Source: Balanoglossus misakiensis
Lineage: Eukaryota > Hemichordata
Assembly: GCA_040954595.2 (NCBI GenBank)
Contig: CM082582.2
Coordinates: 12,896,001-12,960,000 of the forward strand
Length of the DNA: 64,000 bases
Direction of reading: 5' to 3'
The position numbers and the translations under genes are program-made. Every line of letters begins with the position of its first letter. The first letter of the stretch is position 1. Below are positions 10,131-22,100 of this stretch, piece after piece. The notes beneath the pieces were generated by a model that searched no databases, had not been told where the DNA came from, and saw only the letters and a list, made by a program, of their open reading frames with translations.

Positions 10131-13100
10131 GTAAGTCATATCCCACCTCATCTATAACACTTTGACTGCAGTGACTCAAATTTATTAACGAGCTCGTCTG
10201 TGATATTACAGATTCTTACTAGATGCCAAGAAACTTGATTATCCCTGAAAATTAATTAGTTGAGATTGTCAAGATTAGAGATAAACTCCAGTGTTTATGT
10301 TCTTACACTGTTGTAGGATACCAATGGGTGTGATTCTCTTACGGAAGATGGGATGGAAAGAAGAACAGGGAGTCGGTCCTAAAGTGAAGAGGAAGTCAAA
10401 GAAGGGTAAAGGTAAGTTCTCTAAGTTACAGCTACTTGTAGAACTGTTGTAACCATTCTGTTGTACAGATCTTGTTTTTTTCTCCCGTGTATTTGATCAG
10501 TTTTCTCTACACCCAATTCAGACAAGAAGATGTATGGCTGTGCCCTGCCTCCAGAGGGAGATAGCAGTTCCTCTGATGAAGACATCTATGCTGTTGGTCT
10601 TTTCTTTGCCCCAAAGGATGTAGAAAGCTTTCTGTTCAAACCTAAAGATGATACTCATGGTATCGGATACCGTGGCATTGATCCAAGGACAGCCATTCTC
10701 AGAGGTAACATCCAGGAAGAGACTTCCTTTGATCCAACCGGAAAGATTCACAGGAAGGGTATATCTGGCAAGGTGAGATTAGCAAGAACAATTTACTATG
10801 ATGTATCTGTTAGCACTTGTTTCAGTCTGTTTTCTATTATACCTATCATGGATCCATTAAAATAGTGAGTGATCTCGTTGGCTTCAAAACCAAGTCAGCA
10901 AAGATGGTACATTCTGTACCAACATCATCAACTACATATACATTGTATAGATTGAACAGCCTGTTCCATACTACCGTTAAAGTCATTTTATAAGACGCAC
11001 CTTTTTTGAGTGACAGTGTGTGCCGAAAAGGGGGTGCGACTTATAATACCAATGTTCTGTTGTATTCATTTCCTTAAAATCTCCTCCCAAACAAGTCTTT
11101 CAAAGAAGGGGTGCGACTTATAATACCGCTGCGACTTATAAAATGACTTTAACGGTAATCCCCATCACTGTGATATTCTGTTTCCAGGCATTTGGTGTTG
11201 GTGCCTTCGAAGACGATGATGATGATATCTATGCACAAGACAGCATGGCTAATTATGACATCGAGATAGGAGGAAAAGATCCAACGAAGAATTATGGATG
11301 GACAGCTCCTCGACACAAGAAAGGTATAAAAAAGAAGTTTGATAATTATTAAAATCTGCTGGACATACATGTAAATCGTATAGGTGATAAACCACAAAGA
11401 CCAGTTTGATGATTGCTCTATTATTTCAGATTCTGCTCAGAGTGATACAAGATATCAAGGAAAAGTGATTGATGGGTTTCATCAGAGTGAGAAATCTAGA
11501 CAAGCTAATAAGGTATGTGTATAATTAATTGGAGGGGATGGAGGGAAGGGGAGAGAAAGAAAGGGGGAGGGAGAGAGAAAGAGACAGACACAGAGACAAA
11601 GAAAAGAATAGGGGAGATAGTGAGGGGAGAAGGAGATGAGAGAGAGGGAGAGAAAGAGAGAGAGAGATGAGAAAGAGAGGAGAGACAGATACAGGGTGGG
11701 GAGATAGAGAGGGGGAGACAGAGCAAGAGACAGAAAGAGGAGGAGAGGAGAGACAGAGAGAGGGTGGGAGAGGAGAGAGAGAGAACAAGAGACAGAGAGA
11801 TAATAACCATGTGTGATGTCTTTGATAGATTTACACAGCTCCAGCATTGCCAGCCAATTTCAAACCATTTCACAAGTTCGACTCTGATCAGCAGCCACCA
11901 GTTCATAGTAGCCTGTCATCAAGCAGATTTTCACTCAGTGCTGCTCAGAGAGGGGCTATCCTGGGAGAAGAACAGTTACCAGGTGAGTGTAGGATTATAT
12001 GCAAGTAAGTAAAGAGTGTACTCTCTTTCTACTGAGCTAATAGAGTTTGATTGAAAACTTCAGTAACAATAAACACAGTTACCACACACATTCCATCAAA
12101 GTAGACAATAAATAAAATTCCCTATTTATTTGATTGCTGAATACTTTTCATGTTACAGTGAAAGGTGCAAAGAAAATCATTACAGGTTCGTTGTCAAGTT
12201 TAGTGAAAGCATTTTAACTGAATGAAGCCATCTTCCATGGATCTACATTTATCTTGAAAGTCAATTCTGTTTTATGTACAACTGTGTTATAAATATTCCA
12301 GGTCCATCATCGGTGTTTGATGTGATGTCTGCAAAAGACCAGGAGAAAGTTCGAAGTGCTGCAGAGAAGTTGAAATCTGGCCCAGTCACATCTCAACCAG
12401 AATCATCTCAGTCTACGCCAAGCACTACAACTGTAGTTCCTCCAGCAAATAAACCACTGTTTACAGGGGCAATAGGCACCTTCAAACCATTTGCCAAGGA
12501 TCCTGCAAAACAAAAACGATATGAAGAATATTTGGAGATGAAGAAATCAGGCAGGAAAGGTAATCTTCCATCCACAGTTGACTATATATATTTTGACTGG
12601 TGTGCCATGTAGTACCACTGTCAAAATAAGACATACATGAAGGAAGAAAGTGAAACATCACTTGATGCAATGTTTTCTGTTCAGGTAGTGACATGGTGCC
12701 TTCAGGATCGATGACAGAATGGGAACGTGAACATGAAAAGGAAGAGTTTGCCAGAGCTGCTACCCTCTATCAGCCTCTGAGTAACATGATGGCTGCTAGA
12801 TTTACAAGTGCCAAGTATAGTGATGACACCGACATGGTAGAAGTGTCAGAACAATTTGAAGTAAGTGATAGACTGATAAAATATACAGGATTTTAGCCTT
12901 TTTGAAACATTATTTTAGCTTTGTCTACACATTTCGATGAGCTTTTATTTAGGGCAAGTTTCAAATTAAAAAAGTGTGTATCATTATGTTTGTTGTCAGG
13001 GTGACAAGAACGACCAAGTGAAGGCAGCTGACATGAAGATGTACGGGAAATTGACAAGAGATGTTCTGGAATGGCATCCGGACAGATTACTGTGTAAGAG

Positions 13101-16100
13101 ATTCAATGTGCCTGATCCATACCCTCAGTAAGTTGATGTTTTACAATTTTCTCTGCATTCTACTCTTAGAGTAGACTGGAAAACCTGTCGTACTAGGACA
13201 CTACCCATGCTCAAGAAACGCCCTCAAACAACAGATTTTCCAGTCTACTTTTAGGGTACCCATGTCACATACGTAGTGAAGTACAAAAGCTTTATGGAGA
13301 AAGGATTTGCTGAAGCACTACTTGAGTGGCAGAACTCAAAAGTGTGCAAGTGCAAAGGGAGCCCTCTTGTGACAAACATACATGAAAAAAGAAAACTCCT
13401 TCAAACCAATCCTTAATCAACAATGTCAAGGCAATGACATGAAAACAGATTCATTGAAGTAGTTACCACAATTGAAAGGCTGTTGATGATGTACATGATA
13501 AATGAACACAAAGCCCTTGGATTGACCACAAAAAAGGTTCACTGAATGTAGATTCAATCAACTTTATCACAATCAACTTTAAATGGCCGTTTCTATACGG
13601 GACCATGTGTGATGTACCATGACATTTAGGGTATGCTGAACCTTGAACATCAGGTGTACATGTATGCTCTATAGGTCAAGGATCAATGTACAAACACAAA
13701 AAACACGGTGTGTCGTTTGATCAGTCAAGTGCAGAGTACAAATACAAAGTTAGCCACTGTACCATGGAGAGTAAAGTTCACAGATTGTCACTTGCATGAC
13801 TTGGGTGACCATGCATGTGGGGGAATAGGTACACCACTAGTGATTTACGGTGATGGGGGCCCGCATCTTAAATTGAAAGAAATTCCTTCCATTCAGTAAA
13901 TGAATATAGATGCATGTTCACATTCAGAGGTATTTTCTGTCACGTTGGTCAAAAAGTCTATTTTCCATTCCTGAAGTCATGTATCCAGTGCTGAACTATT
14001 TCAGTCGGGCAATATGCCTTTTGTCAAAAAGATCCACCCCAGCCTTTATAATATGGTTGATTTGTTATGCTTAATTGTGGTTCTTTTATGCCAACCATTA
14101 TCCACTATTAACCCTTTGCTTTCTGACCACCTTTAGGTCATATCCAACATTGAGGATGCAATCCTTGCATAGATAAGTGTACTCATAAACCTAAATTCTG
14201 GGATGTAATAACTCTCCAAACCTTGTAAAAAATCCCCCATAACCCAATTCCTCAGTCACCTTAAAACACAACAAGCTCAATCATGCTTGAATGAAAGTAC
14301 ATTGTATACCTGAGCCAAGTTTAGGAAATTCAGTGAGATACGTGTTCAAGACACAAAATAGGCAGTGTTTTCTAATAGGATTAAAAGCTCAAAATGCCGG
14401 CTACAACCAATACCTGTACCTAAAATCCATCACAAAGGGTTATTTAATGTACCTGAGCAAGTACTTGTGAAAACACTTTGTTTAGAAAATACTCCAAAGA
14501 TGTTAACAGCATTGCAGTTTTGTTGACTTTGGTGCAGCGTCTTTGGAATTCTAACCGCGGAGTTATTGTGCTTTAAATCCGGACAGTGGGTGACTTGGGG
14601 TGAGATCAGGCGATCTTTTGTGTATGCTGCCACTGTTCTACACAGAAGATTAATGGTTGTGTTTTGTCAGTGGAGAGGACTTTCTCTATGCTTGCAAAGC
14701 TTCGTGTCACGACCAGGCATGTGGTTTCCATGATTGATACTCTGATGTACGACGTACTCTTTGTGACAAGAGCAGAGAAACTCGTTTGGAATGACATTCT
14801 TGAAGGCCTTGGCTAGTTTGCAAGATGCAGGGTCATCTGATGTATTCTAAAGAATGGTGGTGGGAACTATTCAACTATAAAGATAAGCAGAAAAGTGGAG
14901 GGAATTACTGTCATGTAGTCGGGCATTTTATTGTGCGATGAACTGGAAGGATAACAAGTTTGCCATTCTGGCAAAAAAGCTGCTTGGGCCAGAACACACA
15001 ATCCATCTTGCAACAAAAACATTACCCACAATTCTTGTCCATTTAACTCAGCAATTGAGCTGAGTATCAGTTAGGGGTCGTGACCTGATAATGCGTTGAA
15101 CATTGCACAATGCATAAGACAATAGTTGGGAAGAGTCAAGGCAGGGTTAGTTATTTCTCCGCCGAGCCCAGCTTGTGTCCTGGATGTATCGAACAATATC
15201 TATATTGTCTGGGAGACTATACACCCTGCAGCTTCGTTGTGATAAGAGAACTTTGAGAATCAAAACATTGCGGGGGTGTATCTTACACAGTCCCCACCTA
15301 TTCTAGTGTTGGGGTGTATTCACTTCATGCGGGCAGCCATTGTGTGGCCATTGTTCAGCTTGCTCAGTGGTTCTGGTAACTGCAAATAAATGAATCACAA
15401 ATGTGGTCAGCTTCACAAAGCAGAGAAGTCGTCCGCGAGGGGCGAGAGTTTGTGTGACTGCGTGGGCAGCATCCAAAGACATTTTTAACCTTTACATCCA
15501 GATTGTACTTTACTAAAATCCAACAATAGAGCCTGCATCAGGAATAATGAAATCCCCTTCTTCATACACCCTAACATAGAGTCTTTGAAGACTGCATTTT
15601 TCCATGCCTGAATTTTGAGGTTTCAATGCTCGTAAGGTCATTACTCCTGAGAATATACAGGGAGAAGGTAATGTTAGTGAGTCCAGAACGTTTCTTAAAA
15701 AGTATACCTGTAACTTGCAAAGATGGTCAGATAAAGAATTCATACTGTGACCTTACATGTTTTGACCATTTTTTTTGGGGGGGGGATACTAGTAAAATAA
15801 TTACCAGACTGAGACTAGAAAGAATAACATTATTTCCCCAAATACAACTGGTTCAGTGCGCTTACTCTCTGGTCATGGAGATACTTAATAATTTATGCCA
15901 GTATTTGACTTGAGACGTTTCATAAGCGTTTCAAATGCACGTGTGTGAACCCCGTGAAATATTTATTCTCAGGGAGTGTGAAATTACATACTTGCTGCTT
16001 CTATCTAATCGTAGGTTGTACTGAGCAAGTGAAAACAAATGAGTAACTTTTGACATTCTTGGTGGGAGGGGCAGACATTCACTGCCTGAAGTGGAATTTA

Positions 16101-19100
16101 TGTTGATTTGCGATGATTCACAGCAAACATCATGCCCTTTTGGCTTTTTGTTCTATTTGCAAAAAAGAACTTATTTACTCGAGATCTCACCATGGTATCT
16201 AGGTCACAGTGCTTCTCAGAGCCTGCTCTCATATAGGATAAAGTAGTTCTGACCTTAAGCTACTGTCCTGCTACCTTTCTGGTGATGCAGAAACTCTGAC
16301 GCAAATATGTGAATCTTTGTAGGAAGCTTTTGTATTTAGATGCCATAATTACATAGATGTACAAGGTGGCTATAAAAAATGTCAATGTTGAATGTATTGG
16401 GTTAAACTGTTCATTGAAAGGGTTTCTTTACATGTATTTTTAGAGTTTGCAATAAATTAAAATATTGGGTCCAATGCACACAAACTTCCTAAGTCTTTCT
16501 CACGCGCCAAAATTTGAGAAATTTGGATTTAACAAACAAGCTGCATTCATCTATTGGAAAATCAAACACATGAACTGTTTTCAGAGTTTGTGTTCAGTTT
16601 GTTTTCCTTTATTTGTCCACATGTACATAAATCCTGTTTTCTAATTTATTCGAGAGAGAGTGCTCCGTCACCAAGGATCTGGAAAGTATGTAACCCCTTC
16701 ATTCTCTTCCACTGCTGCCGAGACCGCTAGGTACCAAACCACATCAATTGCTCATAAAATTGTAGGTATTAAATGTTGACAGACAACGATTTCAACTTCA
16801 CACATAATGAGTATAGTGACCGAATAGTATTGATCATTTACAATGGATAGACAATATGCCTGTGGCTAACTCTATTGATCTTGGCAATTTCTTTATTTGC
16901 AGAATGGTCAGTAGGAGAACAAAACCAGTCTGATGTTTTTTTGTATTCTTTCTATGTGCTTGAATTAAAGCTGACCAACCAAAGACCCTGATTTATTGAA
17001 GGGAACGCTGCCTGAATGACCTCATAAGTTGACATTCTGCATCCTTCAAATCATCATTGTCGGATGTGAGTTCTGCCTTATGATGTGTCTGAGGCTTTCT
17101 TAAGACACAAAATCTGGTGACTTCATCTGTGGAAAGAAAAGATTGATATTAATATTAAAGTACACAGTAGGCCAATCCATGAGTTTAACTTTAAATTCAT
17201 ACTTATAGCTAGCATATAGAACACCCATCCTAAGTTCTCACTTTGAATTTTTCCCCGGGGGACCCCACCCCACCCCACCTCTGGTTGACATTTGGAATCG
17301 CTGCCAAGTTGGCATAAAGGAACACAGAGCTTCTTGGTTGACAAGTGTCTATGTCACTTTTTGGCTGACTGTCAGAATCACACCCATTCTGCTTACATTT
17401 TGAGAACACCTCCCCCATTCATGTCTAATCCACCCAACATTTTGAGAGCGTACCACCTGCAGACATTAATTAAAACCTTTGCTTAAAAGTGCAGAAGGTG
17501 TGCCTGTCTAACTGAATAACCATCCTTCCCAATTGACTTTTAGAACCCCTCCCTCCCTTGCTGACTAATATTTGATGTCCAGCGTGAGTCAGTGCTCCAT
17601 CATAGCCATGCCACAAACTCATGTCACACAATCAACAGACATCAGATTCAACATATTGTGTAGACAAGACTCAAATTTTAATTTTAGGCCAGTGTAACCC
17701 CTCACATAGAACCCCACACCCATCATCCTTCCAGACCCAACTCGTCTGTCATAAATCATTTTCAGTGGACAAGCCACACCTATTCACGGCTCATTGCAAT
17801 TCCAGTGTGAACCCCACGTAAACTGGTCATTTTTATTTCACTTCAACTTTTCAATCTCTTGTTGTTTGCTTTGGAAAGTGTGGAAGTTGAAGACTTTACT
17901 CAGTGTTTGTTACTCCCTTTGTGAGGGAGGGGAAGGTCACACTATTTAGGTTATGGTGTTTCTATGTCACAGTGTTAGTGCAGTTGATTTTGTAAAGATT
18001 GGAACTTGAAAATGGACTTGGCATAAACTTTCACACTCTAGTAAACAAATACTTGAGGTGAGCGAGATCAGAATTTGAAGGCGGGCATGTGGTTGAATTA
18101 TTAGAGCATTTCATAGAATTTCTATAGTAGCTGAACTTTTCAGACAATAGAAGAAAAGGTGTGTTTAAATACCAGCGAGTTAATCATCATCTCAGCCTTT
18201 ATACTTACCTGCATGAAGTCTCGTGGTGAACTGTAATCTCTACAGTGGTTGATTATGTACACTAGGAAAACCTATCTATAGTGTATGCGTTCGTAAGATC
18301 AGTATTGCGTTCTCTTACGGCTATGACTGTGACACGAATCCTGCAATTAAAGTCAAAGCAAGCATGTTGAAGGATGGTTATGATTTTATTAGAGACTTCT
18401 TTACAGTTTTTCTTGGGAAACCCAATTGTTGCATACAGACATACATGTGTATGAGATTCATGTGCGTTTCACATTGCAGTCTGAGTTGCAGCACATTTTT
18501 AATCAACATGACCTGTGGCTGGAAAACTACCAAATACATCTCGTTCACAGATAAACAAAAATCTGGATAGATTCCAAGAATCATCCACCCGTTCAGCTTT
18601 CCAGTCTCGATAACACTGTAGTGTCTAGATAAATGAGTCACCTGTTTTGGACAATGCGTTGAGTGTTGGTTTCTATTTTTGGACAAAAGTCTGCAGACAC
18701 GGTTTCACAAGAACATCAAAAGGCCTTCGGGATATAGCTCAGCAATGAAAGAACTTTTCTGTTAACAAATATAAGATGAATTCACCTTTCTATTATAATT
18801 GATAAAGTACCAGTCACTACCACTCTGTACCTACCCACAAGTCTGTGTTGATTATTCTTGTTATACACACAAGACACCCCCTAAGTATACCACACCTATA
18901 TGTGTATTAAATTCTATTCAGATTCATTTTATATAAGCATGACAAATTATCAAAAACTTTAGTGACATCAAATTATGAGTCATTGGGAGTCTTTCTGAGT
19001 CTTTCAAATTATTTTCAATATCCTAATTTTAGTAGTGGGACTATAGATATCCGAATAAAATCTCAGTATTACAGTGATAGTAAACTCTTGACTTCACATT

Positions 19101-22100
19101 ATAGATGTCAGAGTCTGCCACATTGATTCAGTTTTTGTCTTTGCTGTCTTGAGAATGATTATGTAAGGAGCTTTTTATGACATGATTGTGAATGCTGGTT
19201 TTATTGAGAGCCCAATTTGAAGGACAGTTGTTTTATGCCCATTGGCTTACTGTGAATGGCCTTTAACTAATAATGGTTTTATGGACAAAATTTCAACTTT
19301 TAAACAAGCAAGAGACTGCGCAGGGCTCTACATGGGTAATAAGTTACAACAAAGCCAAAGACTTGGATCAAATATCTTGCACAAAACACTTCTGCGAAGA
19401 CATATACATGGCGTGACTTTGCAGAAATTTTTGTATCTATTGTCAAAAGAAGAAAAGATCATGCCATCTGAAAGGTCGTTCACTGTAGAGCTAGAGGTCC
19501 TAGGCACGTTGAACTTCTTGAAGTAGTTACTGGTTGGGTGCTATGCCTACGCTTTCAAAAGTTACACTTGGTATGGTTTCTGGAATGTGTCTTTTGTGTT
19601 TCAGGACAGATGCTAATACATTTGTGATTCTCATTATCATGAACGAGGCGTACCCTTTGAATTGGAGAATTCTGGGGCAATTGAACATAGTGCACGCACT
19701 ATCCGTAGACAAGTACATCTTTTCTACATTTGTAAAACCCTAGATTTGGAGACCCATGTATTGTCACCTCTTTCAGTGCTAGTTTCAGTGTCCCCTACCT
19801 ACTTTATCAGTTGGAGGGTTTAGAATATGGTGTAAAATGTTGAACCAGCATTTCTTAATCTCCTCTGGCATGCAATTGTTTCTCTCTGAACAGAGTCATC
19901 TCATCAAGCATTGTGATATACTTTTTACTTTATATCACTGGATAAATCTTCTCTTTCTGTGACTTTTGTGAAAATTCCAAGAAAATGAAAATATTAGAAC
20001 AGCATTTTCTTGAAACTTTATATATAAGGCTATAGATTCTGACACCCACACACTACCTGTGGGCAGTGGCCTATCCTTTGTTTCTCCTTGAGAAGAACTG
20101 ATATGTATCCTTTGCAAGTGCCTTGTAGTGCCTTTGATAAGCCTCAACCACTCCTGTTTTTGGAGTGTAACGACCTCGGAGTTTCTTTAAGAAAGTAACC
20201 ATGCATAAATAAATCTTGAAAGAAGAGAGGACTAGCACCCACCACCCAGAATATGCTTTTGTTTGGCTATTCTGCATAGAAAAGTTGATAGAATGATAAA
20301 CGGTACCCGCTGTTGAGGTCAGGGAAACAAGAGGAAGGATAATATCCATTGGGAGATTGGATAAATAAATGTATGTTATTCTTCAACGTTGTCCCTATAT
20401 TTTCAAGGCCATATTTCTTGTAACATAGAAACCTCAACATTTCATTCATTTTAGAAAACTGAGCACTCAAACTTTACTGGTGCCAATTGAGCAAGAGCTT
20501 AGGGGACATTGTCGTGGGAGGGGGACAATAAGAACCCTGGTACCTGTTGGACCACATGTATTATGGGCTCCTTAGGATTATGTTTCTCAGCAAATATAAC
20601 ATGTGATCACACACGTATTTGCACACACTTGTGTATAGATCAGAGGACTTCAAGTGGGGATTGTTTTGCCAGGATAATCCCAATGACCTTGTTTTGCCAA
20701 TATTAAAGGGCGACGATCATCTTGTGTGCATGTGCCAAAATGGTTGCAAACATGTTATACAGTCAGTGCCATATAAGTCATTACCATACAAGTATGTTGC
20801 CAGGAACATAGGACATTCATCTGAATTCAGAAGAAAACTTGTTGATCGTTTGACTTTCAAATTTTAGAAAATTGTCAGTGCCACTTCCAATGGCAATTCT
20901 TGCTAAATTCTTGTCACAATGCCATAAAACATGACTGTGGGTGGTTTAGTTGCCATCAGAAACACGCGCATCAATTTCACCTTTCAGTGCACATACTTAA
21001 ATTTAGTCACTTCACATTTGTTATAGAGTATAGCTGTGCTGTCTGCACGGCCCCAGGGTTTGACACTGAGTGAGTGTGAGGTCATTAGGGTCGGCATATG
21101 ACGATCACAAGTAGAAAAAACTTACCTGTTAAGTGGCCCATCCTCAAGAGACTGACATACCTGAACTTTGATCGGCTGTTCACTGAGCATAGAATGCATC
21201 CCGTACTATTTGTCTTATAGTTCTGTTTCCGAAAAAAGTACAACTTACCCAAGCAAGTCCAGTCACCGCCTTTAAGAGTCAATGGCCAGCTTTTGAGTAA
21301 GCAGAGAAAAAATATTTCTCAAGGGACTTAACATGATTTTCTCTCCCTGAAATCTATATCAGTGCATGAGCCATGAATGGGAAGCCTAAGGAAGGATTCA
21401 TTCCACTGGGCTTCATTTTGAAAAACAAGAACTTAGCCTTAACCTTCTCTGGCCTAGATCCATAAATGTCGAGGTCAACTCTCAGGTGTATTACCAGAAA
21501 GTCAGACCTTAAATGGTCAATTGAACGAAGTTTTACAATTGCATTCTTTTTGAAAGATGTATGACTTAATATGTCATATTTTGAAGACATTTAATAGTTC
21601 ATCTAAAAGTTCTCCCTTTGTCTCTTGCCAAGCACAATATGATATCATTACTGTATGCGTAAACAGACTGAGGAATTTCTACTTTGCTGAAGGCTAAATG
21701 TTGGTAACAATGAGACCCCAGACATGATATATTCCGCCTCTTTCATTGCCTTAAAACGTAGATTTACCTGTCCATGCAGAACTAACAGCTCTGGCCAGAA
21801 ACCAAAGAATGTAACCTTTTCCTCCAAACTGAACATTCCTCTCTTCCAGTCAAGAGACAAAGATATAAATATATATTTCAACAAGTTAAAGTGGCATTTT
21901 AATGATATAGCTTGAGAGTTTTTCATAGTTCTGTAATTTGTAAGATTTAGACTTCCGTTATCTTCTGGTTGTAACTTGTTCACCCAGAAAGATGCATCCA
22001 ATGCTTTCACAATGTTATAATCCATAATCATAACATTATTTCCCTGCAGATCCACTACAGTCGGGCTTCCAAAAGTTAAAAAGGACAAGTTGTCCGTGTT

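Noticed and set aside
11482-11906. Long minus-strand open frames rich in Ser, Leu and Pro
   Set aside because: They are the complement of the polypurine tract; composition alone keeps them open and they overlap GPATCH1 exons 8 and 9 on the other strand.
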